A stretch of 19,387 nucleotides of DNA from Candidatus Methanomethylicia archaeon (lineage in GTDB: Archaea > Thermoproteota > Methanomethylicia > CALHIW01). Both the position numbers and the translations under genes were made by a program. The notes below the pieces were generated by a model. It did no database searches and had not been told where the DNA came from. It saw nothing but the letters and a program-made list of their open reading frames with translations. Positions 7,732 to 15,266 of this stretch are shown here, piece after piece. The stretch is from positions 1 through 19,387 of the forward strand of contig CALHIW010000099.1 in NCBI GenBank assembly GCA_938030905.1, given 5' to 3'. Position 1 is the stretch's first letter, and the number at the start of each line of letters is the position of its first letter.

Positions 7732-8545
7732 GCTATATAGCACATTTAAATATCGCAGTTTCAAGCTCTTCATGCATTACATGTCTCACATTAATTACCC
7801 TAATACCGGTTTCTAAAACTATCTTTAAGAATTTTGTTTAGCTGCTGTAATTAGAGTCATGCTAATCCACTGTAAATATTTAAAATAAATTCTGGAATTC
7901 TTATGAGGTCCCTAATATATCTGATTCTTCTTTCTCTTAAATTATATGGAGAGCTAACTATAATGTATTTAGGGTCTAAATCTATATATGAATCTATTTT
8001 GTAGCATCATTAATATCACCTGAAACTAAGCTTTTACATACTCCACGAATGTGTTTAGATGATATTTTAAACAGTAGATTTACGGTAACTATAGTTAGCA
8101 CTACTCTATACTATTCAGAATTTTCATATAGAGCTTCATCACGAATTTTTAATTTTCTAAGTAATAGTTCCTCCTAAGCTGTTTAAGAAGATTACTAGAA
8201 TATTATCTAAGCATCATTATAAGTATCTTAAGATGATTATTAATGAGTTAGGTAAATATAAATATGTTTCACTTTCTAGTAGATGCTATTGCAAATTTAT
8301 TGATGTGAATATTGTTACTTTATGTTTAGCTCCCATCAACTTCCGATAAATTTGAGATTATCAATTTCTAAAGCAAATATACTACATCCTTATACTAAAG
8401 AGTAACATTTAAATTCATTAATGGATAAATGCTTAGATTCAAAACTCATTAAGGAAGTGATGCTCTATACCCTTAACTAGCAAGATTGGATAAATAGCAT
8501 TAAAAATACTAGAATCCAACATAGAATATTGTTGCAATAACATAA
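7732..8545. other. 814-bp gap between TIP49 and VIT1-like genes
   Basis: Apart from the minus-strand remnant at 7857-8173 I see no gene. The right end carries a perfect Shine-Dalgarno AAGGAGGTGA (8544-8553) that belongs to the VIT1-like gene. Confidence 0.4.
7857..8173 (-). pseudogene. decayed gene of unknown function
   Basis: Reading the minus strand from 8173, EELLLRKLKIRDEALYENSE is followed by an in-frame TAG, then continues in the same frame through FKISSKHIRGVCKSLVSG and DINDATK to a second stop. A one-base shift there continues as DSYIDLDPKYIIVSSPYNL and RERRIRYIRDLIRIPEF to a TGA at 7857-7859. The charge pattern and continuity look like true protein, about 105 residues, broken by one stop and one frameshift. 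Fragments upstream (about 8175-8260) suggest the gene was longer. I do not recognise the family. Confidence 0.45.
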
Positions 8546-8553
8546 GGAGGTGA
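8545..8553 (+). promoter_or_regulatory. strong ribosome binding site AGGAGGTGA
   Basis: Perfect anti-16S complement, far upstream (125 bp) of the first standard in-frame start of the VIT1-like gene at 8678. It sits at normal distance from TTG 8556, whose frame stops after three codons (TTG AGC TGT TAG). This argues that translation starts here, not at 8678. Confidence 0.6.
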
Positions 8554-8677
8554 AGTTGAGCTGTTAGATTTAAAACTAATAGATAAGACTAAGACTTGGC
8601 TAAATAGCCTACAGCTTAGAATTAAACTCTACTCTAGGATATCAGAACTAGGTGGAATAGCTCGTAGATACTTTGTT

Positions 8678-9196
8678 ATGAATGCTTTTGATGGAGTATT
8701 AGCAACTTTCGGATTAATAACCGGGGCACATATTACTGGAAATGTTAACCCCAAGGTAGTTTTAGGCTCTGGTTTAGGATTAGCTTTAGCAATGTCAATT
8801 TCAGGATTTTCAGGAGCATATATAGTTGAGAGAGTAGAGAGGGGCCAAAAGTTAAGAGAAATTAAGAAAGCACTTTTCATGAATATTGATAAGACAATAC
8901 TTGACAAGGCTATGAATTTCTCAGTAGTGTTGATAGCATTTATAAGCGCTGCAGCTCCATTAATGACATCTCTACTGGCTTTAGTACCATATGTTTTAGC
9001 AGTATCCAATATTATAACGTTGATACAGGCCTTTACATACTCATTATTAGTAATACTGGTAATTCTCTTCACACTAGGTTACTATATGGGAAGAATTATT
9101 GGTAAATCACCGTTAAAATATGGTTTAATAACCTCAATCATAGGATTAATTATAGGATTAGTTGTAAGTTTCTTAGCGATGATTTTAACAAGGTAA
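8678..9196 (+). CDS. VIT1/CCC1-like membrane protein
   Basis: 172 aa from ATG 8678. Several hydrophobic segments (about 5-20, 28-48, 82-105, 112-140, 148-170) and the opening MNAFDGVLATFGLITGA match the vacuolar iron transporter/DUF125 family, which move Fe or Mn across membranes. The conserved lead-in GGIARRYFV lies directly upstream in the same frame, and the frame stays open back to 8546, so the true protein is probably about 210 aa and begins near the strong ribosome binding site at 8545-8553. No ATG/GTG/TTG is in frame there; CTG 8561 or a frameshift from TTG 8556 are candidates. The DUF211 gene follows 57 bp later. Confidence 0.78.
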   Translation: MNAFDGVLATFGLITGAHITGNVNPKVVLGSGLGLALAMSISGFSGAYIVERVERGQKLREIKKALFMNIDKTILDKAMNFSVVLIAFISAAAPLMTSLLALVPYVLAVSNIITLIQAFTYSLLVILVILFTLGYYMGRIIGKSPLKYGLITSIIGLIIGLVVSFLAMILTR

Positions 9197-9221
9197 AGAT
9201 GAAAATTTAAAAAAGGTGAAA

Positions 9222-9231
9222 ATTTAAATAA
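9222..9231 (+). promoter_or_regulatory. TATA box for DUF211 gene
   Basis: ATTTAAATAA is centred about 27 bp before GTG 9254, so the mRNA is probably leaderless. Confidence 0.55.
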
Positions 9232-9253
9232 GCATAGAATATTATAGTAAAAT

Positions 9254-9529
9254 GTGAATGTTAGTATAAGAAGGCTTGTTTTAGATGTATTGAAGCCAAG
9301 AGAAGTTACAATAGTAGATATTTCGAAGGCATTATGTGATGTTAATGGAGTTGAAGAAGTAAATGTAGTAGTAACTGAGGTAGATGTGAAAACAGAAACT
9401 ATAAGACTAACAATTAAAGGTTCAAATATATGTTACGATGACATGGCTAAAGTTCTCACAAACTATAGCTGTGCTATTAGAAGTATAGATGAGATAGATG
9501 TTTACAAGCATAAATTAGTAAGAGCTTAG
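9254..9529 (+). CDS. DUF211 family protein
   Basis: 91 aa. IRRLVLDVLKPRE at the N-terminus, VEEVNVVVTEVDVKTETIRLTIKG in two pieces in the middle and IRSIDEIDVYK at the C-terminus match the archaeal DUF211 family (MTH889-like, ferredoxin-like fold). Function is not established; members often lie beside membrane transport genes, as here with the VIT1-like gene. The GTG start is supported by the TATA spacing; an ATG two bases earlier is followed at once by TGA. Its stop overlaps the stop of the convergent gene on the other strand. Confidence 0.82.
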   Translation: MNVSIRRLVLDVLKPREVTIVDISKALCDVNGVEEVNVVVTEVDVKTETIRLTIKGSNICYDDMAKVLTNYSCAIRSIDEIDVYKHKLVRA

Positions 9530-9798
9530 TCCTCATCAAGTTCTACTGTGAATACTTTGCTATTATTGTAGCTTCTCAATATTTCCTTACAGCTGTCGGG
9601 AAGCTTAGAAGTAATTAGAATAGCGTTTTTTACTCTAGTATCAAAACATTTAATATAGAATGCTATGATATCAGTATCAGAAGGATTTAATATTACATCT
9701 AGAGCAAGATATTTTGAGTCATTGTTAATAATAATATCAAATCTATGTTTAATACCAGATACCCCCTCAATTTCACAATTATACCTTACATTCTGCAT
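9526..9798 (-). CDS. small protein, possible PD-(D/E)XK-like fold
   Basis: 90 aa, minus strand, overlapping the DUF211 stop by four bases (tail to tail). The N-terminal half reads EGVSGIKHRFDIIINN...YLALDVI, which recalls the G-SG-H-FD...E/D pattern of archaeal Mrr-like restriction-endonuclease-fold domains. The C-terminal half VKNAILITSKLPDSCKEIL ... SKVFTVE fits the later strand-helix of that fold. The usual catalytic E/Q-x-K is not obvious (ALDVI at that place), so it may be inactive. The family is uncertain; that it is a gene is likely from codon structure. Confidence 0.6.
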   Translation of the reverse strand: MQNVRYNCEIEGVSGIKHRFDIIINNDSKYLALDVILNPSDTDIIAFYIKCFDTRVKNAILITSKLPDSCKEILRSYNNSKVFTVELDED

Positions 9799-10378
9799 AC
9801 AACCACAAGCCCCATAGTTTAGTACTTGTTGAAAACAATTTTCAAAATCCCCTTAAAAATGCTTCTTTAAAAACTTACTAACTTTAACGGAGACTTCTAG
9901 TAATTTTTAAAATTTAAAGCCATAATGTATATTGAACCACCCTCTACATCCATAATGAATAATATTCACTACTCAATCTATATAATGCATGAAGTGCTAA
10001 TAGCTTAGCTAATTATTTCTATGATGATGTTTAAAATCATAATATGAACAAATACTATTGTTTACTAGAGAGAAACAATAAGAACTAAGATTGTTAGATG
10101 AATGATAAAGCCTTGCTTTTATAGGAGGCATTGAGTCATGTTCATAGCTTTTAACTTACTATGTAGAATCTTTTACATCTACTTTAATCTACGTTAAATA
10201 TTCAAGATTAATTAATGGTAAAGATTATAACGTTCAAACATGGTGAAAGTTAAGCTATAAGCATTATCCATCAACTCCAACCTCCCTGATTTTCCCCTCT
10301 AAATCTTATTAAATGATAGGATGTCAAAAGTCAACTTCTATATATCTCATAGTATCAACATTATAGAATCAAGTCAAA
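9799..10378. other. intergenic region between two minus-strand genes
   Basis: AT-rich, no gene seen. It holds the upstream region of the 9526-9798 gene and the downstream region of moaE. ATGATGATG (10021-10029) is not followed by a D-box, so I do not call a C/D RNA. Confidence 0.4.
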
Positions 10379-10804
10379 TTATTTGTTTAATATCCATGTT
10401 TCACCATGCTCTGTTACCTCCTTTTTCCATATTGGTACCTCATGCTTTACTCTCTCTACAATTTCCATTAATGCCTGAAATGCTTCCTTTCTATGTTTTG
10501 CCGCTACAAATACGTAAAACGTTTCCTCTCCAACAACTGCTTCCCCAGTTTTATGATAAATTTGAACATCAATCACTCCGTATCTACCTATTGTTTCTTC
10601 AGCTATTTTCTTCATCCTCTTTAACGCCTCATCGTTGTACGCTTCATAAACTAATTTTAAAATCCTCCCTCCATTTCTTCCTATCCCCCTAACTGCTCCT
10701 ATAAATGATACTATACATCCAATTTTACCTATATTTTCATTTTCTATCTTATCTATAATCTCATTAATGTTTATCTCCTTATCCTTTATTATAGCTATAT
10801 TCAT
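10379..10804 (-). CDS. moaE: molybdopterin synthase catalytic subunit MoaE
   Basis: 141 aa. MoaE with thiocarboxylated MoaD converts precursor Z (cPMP) to molybdopterin. Visible family marks: SFIGAVRG (about 33-40), LVYEAYNDEA (about 51-60), IYHKTGEAVVGE (about 82-93), VAAKHRKEAFQAL (about 100-112) and PIWKKE (about 124-129) with the catalytic lysine. Length is normal. The start ATG (10802-10804) lies back to back with the glycosyltransferase, with 57 bp between. No moaD is seen in the window; the ThiF/MoeB-type E1 at 11889-12662 is a plausible activator of the missing MoaD. Confidence 0.93.
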   Translation of the reverse strand: MNIAIIKDKEININEIIDKIENENIGKIGCIVSFIGAVRGIGRNGGRILKLVYEAYNDEALKRMKKIAEETIGRYGVIDVQIYHKTGEAVVGEETFYVFVAAKHRKEAFQALMEIVERVKHEVPIWKKEVTEHGETWILNK

Positions 10805-10861
10805 TTAGACACCAAACAATTTATTAACATTAAGTGTTTTAAATTTTAGTTTGGTGGTGAT
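10805..10861. promoter_or_regulatory. divergent promoter region moaE / glycosyltransferase
   Basis: A 57-bp shared spacer. TTTTAAATTTTAG (10838-10850) and, on the minus strand, the A/T run around 10820-10830 are TATA-like. GGTGGTGA (10853-10860) is the ribosome binding site of the plus-strand gene. Confidence 0.4.
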
Positions 10862-11911
10862 GTGAAGATTTCAGTAGTTATACCGACATATAATGAGCGT
10901 GAAAATCTTCCAGTACTTGTTGGTAGGTTGTTTAAGGCTCTTAATGGTTTTGATTTTGAAGTTATTATTGTTGATGATAATAGTCCTGATGGTACATGGA
11001 TGGTAGCTGAGTCCCTCAAGTTAAAGTATAGTGAAAAAATTAGAGTTCTAAGAAGACCTAGTAAGCTTGGCTTGGCTTCAGCTATTATTGATGGATTTAA
11101 GCTTTCTCATGGGGATGTTATAGTAGTTATGGATGCTGATCTTCAACATCCTCCTGAAGCCTTGAGAAATCTTATTAAACCAATTGAGACTGGCGATACT
11201 GATCTTGTTATTGCTTCAAGATATGTTAAAGATGGGGGTATTGAAGGATGGAGTTTTTGGAGAATTCTTGTTTCTCGTATAGCTACTTTAATATCTCATA
11301 TAGCTCTACCGGAAACAAGAAGTATTAGGGATCCTATGTCGGGATTCTTTGTTTTGAGAAGAAGTATTCTCAATGGATTCAGTCTTAATCCTAAAGGCTA
11401 CAAGATCCTACTTGAAATTCTTGTTAAAATTAGGCCCCTAAGATTTGCTGAGATTCCCTATGTTTTTAAGGCCCGTAAATTTGGAAGTAGTAAGCTTAAC
11501 TTTAATGAGTATGTGAATTTTTTAAATCATGTTTTTAAGCTTTCAAATTACCGTCCATTAAAGTTCGCTCTTGTCGGCTTGAGTGGAATTCTTGTTAATC
11601 TTGGGTTACTGGAAATGTTTATTCGTTTTAGCTTAAATATTTATTTAGCAAGTGCGTGCTCAATAGAGATATCAATAGTAAATAATTATTTATTCAATAC
11701 TTTATGGACATTTAGAAATAGGCTTAAAAGCGGGTTTATTAAAGCCTTTATTAGGTATCATCTTACGGTTGCTTTAGGAGCTGTAATAAATTGGGCTGTG
11801 TTTGCTATATTAGTGCTTTTCAATATTCATTATGCTGTATCACAGCTTATTGGGATTTTTCTAGGTTACTTAGTAAACTATGCTTTAAGTGAGTATTATG
11901 TCTGGAGTTAA
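10862..11911 (+). CDS. GT2 glycosyltransferase (DPM1-like) with C-terminal GtrA membrane domain
   Basis: 349 aa. Residues 1-225 form a family 2 glycosyltransferase like dolichol-phosphate mannose synthase: SVVIPTYNERENLP (4-17), VIIVDDNSPDGT (34-45), the metal-binding DAD (91-93) in MDADLQHPPE, RDPMSGFF (156-163). From about 233 a GtrA-like domain follows (KFALVGLSGILVNLG, then membrane helices and NYLFNTLWTFRN near 287-298), ending with LGYLVNYALSEYYVWS. It probably loads a sugar on polyprenyl phosphate for cell-surface or N-glycan assembly at the membrane. GTG start directly after GGTGGTGA. Its 3' end overlaps the ThiF-like gene. Confidence 0.9.
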   Translation: MKISVVIPTYNERENLPVLVGRLFKALNGFDFEVIIVDDNSPDGTWMVAESLKLKYSEKIRVLRRPSKLGLASAIIDGFKLSHGDVIVVMDADLQHPPEALRNLIKPIETGDTDLVIASRYVKDGGIEGWSFWRILVSRIATLISHIALPETRSIRDPMSGFFVLRRSILNGFSLNPKGYKILLEILVKIRPLRFAEIPYVFKARKFGSSKLNFNEYVNFLNHVFKLSNYRPLKFALVGLSGILVNLGLLEMFIRFSLNIYLASACSIEISIVNNYLFNTLWTFRNRLKSGFIKAFIRYHLTVALGAVINWAVFAILVLFNIHYAVSQLIGIFLGYLVNYALSEYYVWS

Positions 11912-12662
11912 TATTTTAACAGATACCGAGTTAGAGAGATTTAGTAGGCAAATTAAGCTATTTGGTGTTGATGGTCAGAAGAAAATAAAGTGTTCAAGTG
12001 TTCTTGTTGTTGGTGTTGGTGGTCTTGGCTGTTCAGCATTGATGTATTTAGCATCAGCTGGATTTGGTAAAATCATATTTGTAGATAATGATATTGTTGA
12101 ACTTAATAATTTAAATAGGCAAATACTTCATTGGGAGGATGATATTGGAAAAGCTAAAGTTGAGTCAGCTATTTGGAAACTTAAAAAATTCAATAGTAGT
12201 ACTCTACTTGATGGTTTAAATTCTGAGTTTAATGAGGAGACTGGTGAAAGTCTTGTTAGAAGCGTTGATGTCGTTCTTGACTGTCTTGACAATTTTAAGA
12301 CCAGATTTATTTTAAATAGATTATGTGTTAAGTATCGTAAGCCTCTTATTCATGGTGCTGTATATGGATTTGAAGGTAGACTTTTTACAATAATTCCAGG
12401 TAAGGGTCCATGTTTACAGTGTATAATACCATTTCAGCCCACTGAGATTTCAGATCCTCCAGTAGTCGGATCTACACCTGCTGTTATAGCTTCACTTCAA
12501 GTTACCGAAGCTATAAAAATAGTTACAGGTATTGGCTATCCCTCAATTGGTAAATTTATAGTTTATGATGGTGAATCTATGAGTTTCTTTGAGGTATCGG
12601 TTAAAAAAAGAGATAACTGTCCTATATGTAGCTTAATAGATTATGAAGATCTACAGCTTTGA
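11889..12662 (+). CDS. ThiF/MoeB/HesA family adenylyltransferase (E1-like)
   Basis: 257 aa from GTG 11889; ATG 11898 (MSGVNILTDTELERFSRQ) is equally likely. It adenylates the C-terminal glycine of ubiquitin-like sulfur carriers (MoaD, ThiS, SAMPs). Marks: GVGGLGCSALMYLASAG (42-58), DNDIVELNNLNRQILH (66-81), DCLDNFKTRF (131-140), zinc ligands C175-x2-C178 and C244-x2-C247. Overlaps the glycosyltransferase by 14-23 bp, so co-transcribed and probably translationally coupled. The stop overlaps the opposite radical SAM gene by 41 bp. Whether it serves MoaD, ThiS or a SAMP cannot be told from sequence; moaE nearby favours molybdopterin. Confidence 0.9.
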   Translation: MSIMSGVNILTDTELERFSRQIKLFGVDGQKKIKCSSVLVVGVGGLGCSALMYLASAGFGKIIFVDNDIVELNNLNRQILHWEDDIGKAKVESAIWKLKKFNSSTLLDGLNSEFNEETGESLVRSVDVVLDCLDNFKTRFILNRLCVKYRKPLIHGAVYGFEGRLFTIIPGKGPCLQCIIPFQPTEISDPPVVGSTPAVIASLQVTEAIKIVTGIGYPSIGKFIVYDGESMSFFEVSVKKRDNCPICSLIDYEDLQL

Positions 12663-13596
12663 TTTTTTCTATTTCATTTCTTCCTGGCTTTAGGGGGTAG
12701 TTATAGTATGGCCCTATAGGCTCCTCATTGTAGTATGGTCTATTACAATCTGGGCATCCCATAGTTATGAATGGTAAACCTGAATCTATAATTTCTAATA
12801 GTCTATTTCTTTCAATATTTATCCCTAAAACTTCATTTCTACTGTTAAACTCTATATCGTCTAGTTTAATAATCTCCTTTTTAAGGAGATATGTTGAAAG
12901 TTGTAATCTTCTATATTTCTCTATGCTTGGCTTTGCTAAATGTTCTAATCTCGTTCCCTGTATTGGGGTGAAGGCAAAAAGCCCTATTAAAGCACCCTTA
13001 CTAATAACCTCATTTATAAATTTTATAGCTTCATATTCACTCTCACCAAGTCCTATGATTATATGGACTGTAACATTTCCTCTTCCAAAAATCTTTAATG
13101 CATTATCCAGAAACCTAACATGCCCGCTCCAGCTATATGTTTCACCCTTAATTTCACTAAATATTTCTGGATTCACAGCATCAAATGATATACCGATACG
13201 TTCAACCCCTTTCAGTTTAAACTCTCTAAGAGTATTGATGCTAACCGGTGGTATAGATAAGGATATTGGTATATCAACGCTACTTAATGAATTAACAATT
13301 CTAAAAATATCTCTTACAAATCCATTATAGTTTAATGTTTGAATACATATACGTTTTACAGTTTTACTGCTTAAAGCATTAATAACATCATTAATCTTAA
13401 ATTTAGGCCATAAAACTCGTGAAAGCATATCTGATCTTCCCATTGAGTTTCTTGCTTGCGGACAGAATGCACAGTTAGCTCTACATTTACCATTATGGTA
13501 AGTCATTAAGTATGCTGTGGTAGGTGCAGTTTGACAGATACCTTTAACTAATTTAAGTAGAATTGCAGTACCTATTGAAACCCTAATATAATGCAT
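12622..13596 (-). CDS. BioB-like radical SAM protein
   Basis: 324 aa from ATG 13596. The radical SAM cluster CRANCAFC (C38, C42, C45) is followed by QARNSMGRSDMLSRVLWP, ISFDAVNPEIF and TVHIIIGLGESEYEA, as in biotin/lipoate-synthase-like enzymes. The C-terminal GCPDCNRPYYNEEPIGPYY supplies a further CxxC, perhaps for an auxiliary cluster. It could be one half of the archaeal two-protein lipoyl synthase (LipS1/LipS2 type), but no partner or lipoate ligase lies near, so I leave the substrate open. A longer frame reaches TTG 13659, yet a TATA-like run sits 15-33 bp upstream of 13596 and fits a leaderless start there. It overlaps the E1-like gene by 41 bp at the 3' end. Confidence 0.82.
   Translation of the reverse strand: MHYIRVSIGTAILLKLVKGICQTAPTTAYLMTYHNGKCRANCAFCPQARNSMGRSDMLSRVLWPKFKINDVINALSSKTVKRICIQTLNYNGFVRDIFRIVNSLSSVDIPISLSIPPVSINTLREFKLKGVERIGISFDAVNPEIFSEIKGETYSWSGHVRFLDNALKIFGRGNVTVHIIIGLGESEYEAIKFINEVISKGALIGLFAFTPIQGTRLEHLAKPSIEKYRRLQLSTYLLKKEIIKLDDIEFNSRNEVLGINIERNRLLEIIDSGLPFITMGCPDCNRPYYNEEPIGPYYNYPLKPGRNEIEKIKAVDLHNLLSYI
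12663..12673 (+). terminator. T-rich 3' end of the E1-like gene
   Basis: A run of six T, then CTATTTC, starts two bases after the stop codon. Archaeal termination often uses such U-runs. It lies within the opposite coding region. Confidence 0.3.
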
Positions 13597-13610
13597 AGCT
13601 TTGTGTATTG

Positions 13611-13629
13611 TAAAACTATAAAAATTTTC
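13611..13629 (-). promoter_or_regulatory. TATA box for the BioB-like gene
   Basis: Minus strand reads GAAAATTTTTATAGTTTTA, centred about 25 bp before ATG 13596. Confidence 0.45.
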
Positions 13630-14028
13630 TATAGCAAATTTGATATTGAAACCTAGCAAACTTACAATTTCAACATAGCTTCACGATAAGTAAAGGAATG
13701 AAGCTAAGTAAAGGCTAAAATTCACATAATAGCCTGATAGACTTTATGAACTTAAGTATGGAGGTACATGTAGTTGATGGCTTAAGTTTGCATGATAGCT
13801 GATGTTGAGGCTCTATTCAATAATCAGCTGGCTTTAAGCTACACCATACGTTCCCCTATGTTCAAGGGTTCGTGTGCAATGCTAACCTGTCTCTAAGCTT
13901 CATGCTTCTCCCTGAACCTGGGATATCGGCGAATTATTGGAAATATCCTGATAAATACTGTCAAATTGGTATATGTAGACATGTATGGTTAGTGAGTTAA
14001 CTTGATAGTACCTCCTGATATTAGTAAA
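13630..14028. other. intergenic region with a GC-richer island
   Basis: Divergent spacer between the BioB-like gene and htpX. Bases 13808-13932 are clearly richer in G+C than the surroundings; the minus strand there reads RRYPRFREKHEA, stop, RQVSIAHEPLNIGERMV, so it may be a decayed gene or a structured RNA. The 21-bp dispersed repeat copy lies at 13780-13800. Confidence 0.4.
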
Positions 14029-14039
14029 GTTTATAAATT
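14029..14039 (+). promoter_or_regulatory. TATA box for htpX
   Basis: AGTTTATAAAT-type box about 35 bp before GTG 14070; GGTGATGAT (14061-14069) just before the start is the likely ribosome binding site. Confidence 0.5.
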
Positions 14040-14069
14040 GGGTGTATTATTATAGTATCCGGTGATGAT

Positions 14070-15011
14070 GTGAGTTTATGGAGACTTAGACTATCCATGA
14101 TTAGCACACTCACACTAATTATAGGTGTATCAACGCTTTTCCTAGCATTACTGCTTAGTCTACTAGGCTCATTAACTTTATGGTCTCTTGTGGGGCTTAT
14201 AGTAGTATTTAATACTTTACAGTGGCTTATTGCACCCTATATTGTTAATGTTATGTATCGTGTTAGAGAGGCTAATCCATATGAGTATCGATGGCTTTAT
14301 GAAATATTAGATAGAGTTACTGAGAAGTCAAGATTAGGGAGAACACCTAAACTTATGATTGCAGACATTCCAATACCTAATGCATTTGCTTATGGGAGTC
14401 CTCTTACGGGTCCAATGATTGCAGTTACATCATCTATGCTAACATCTCTTAGTAGGGATGAGATTGAGGCTGTTGTCGGACATGAAGTTGGACATTTAAA
14501 GCATAGAGATGTACAGGTTATGATGTTTGTCTCAATGCTTCCAGCCATAATAGCTATAGCTTCAAGAATACTTCTATTCTCTGGAGTTTATGGAGGTAAC
14601 CGTAACAGAAGTAATGCCTTAGCCCTTATTGGAGTGATCGGCATGGTTGTTTACTTTATACTAAGTCTACTTATACTATGGTTTAGCAGGCAGAGAGAGT
14701 ACTATGCTGATAGACATAGCGTAAATATTGTTGATAACGGTGCATATAGTCTAGCTCTAGCTCTTGCTAAGATATCAAATAGTGCATATAACTACAAGCT
14801 TAGAGGTGGTGATACCACACATTTTGAAGGATTTAAAACATTATTCATAGCGGATCCATCAGCAGCAAAACCAGTACAGATATCGAGTAGGGGTTGGGAG
14901 CTTGTTGAGAAAATAGCTTCACGTAAGCTATCATTTCTTGATACTCTATCTGAGCTATTCAGTACACATCCACATATAGTAAAGAGAATAAAAACATTAT
15001 TATCATTATAA
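14070..15011 (+). CDS. htpX: HtpX-like M48 membrane zinc metalloprotease
   Basis: 313 aa. Two N-terminal membrane helices (about 10-33, 37-56), then the zinc motif H138-E139-x2-H142 in VVGHEVGHLKHRD, a second membrane pair (about 150-172, 184-206) and the third zinc ligand E210 in REYYADRHSV. The C-terminus THPHIVKRIKTL is typical of the family. It degrades misfolded or damaged membrane proteins with the active site on the cytoplasmic face. The GTG start follows GGTGATGAT. Length is normal and nothing appears missing. Transcribed alone. Confidence 0.93.
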   Translation: MSLWRLRLSMISTLTLIIGVSTLFLALLLSLLGSLTLWSLVGLIVVFNTLQWLIAPYIVNVMYRVREANPYEYRWLYEILDRVTEKSRLGRTPKLMIADIPIPNAFAYGSPLTGPMIAVTSSMLTSLSRDEIEAVVGHEVGHLKHRDVQVMMFVSMLPAIIAIASRILLFSGVYGGNRNRSNALALIGVIGMVVYFILSLLILWFSRQREYYADRHSVNIVDNGAYSLALALAKISNSAYNYKLRGGDTTHFEGFKTLFIADPSAAKPVQISSRGWELVEKIASRKLSFLDTLSELFSTHPHIVKRIKTLLSL

Positions 15012-15194
15012 ATAGCAGCATTATAACGATTTAATACTAAACCTAGCTTAATTTGAGTTGTTCAATTGGATTTTCACCTAATGAATCTATAACTAGGTTT
15101 ATCGTAAAATTTCGAAATGAAATATGGAATCCTTTAATTCATGCCCAAATAAATATTGAACTCATCTTTAAACTCTGTATTTTAGGTGATTGTT

Positions 15195-15266
15195 ATGTAT
15201 GCTATTGTTGTAGGGCTTTGTATGTTGTTGTTAGCTTCATATCTTATTATTCCTACTAGATTTTAA
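15195..15266 (+). CDS. possible 23-aa single-helix peptide or gene start remnant
   Basis: ATG 15195 is preceded by AGGTGATT (15184-15191) and opens a 23-codon frame, MYAIVVGLCMLLLASYLIIP plus TRF, one hydrophobic helix ending in TAA. It could be a genuine tiny membrane peptide or the first codons of a lost membrane protein. Overlaps the 3' end of the opposite pseudogene. Confidence 0.25.
   Translation: MYAIVVGLCMLLLASYLIIPTRF

Noticed and set aside
10021..10029. ATGATGATG as a possible C box of a C/D RNA
   Set aside because: No CTGA D box or second box pair at suitable spacing, and no terminal stem.
10321..10692. 123-codon plus-strand frame
   Set aside because: Antisense to moaE; moaE motifs are clear on the minus strand.
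12767..13330. 187-codon open frame on the plus strand
   Set aside because: Antisense shadow of the BioB-like radical SAM gene, which carries the CxxxCxxC motif.
15053..15259. 68-codon plus-strand frame after htpX
   Set aside because: Begins at a TTG without ribosome binding site; translation looks random, and the opposite strand carries the better-supported pseudogene tail.
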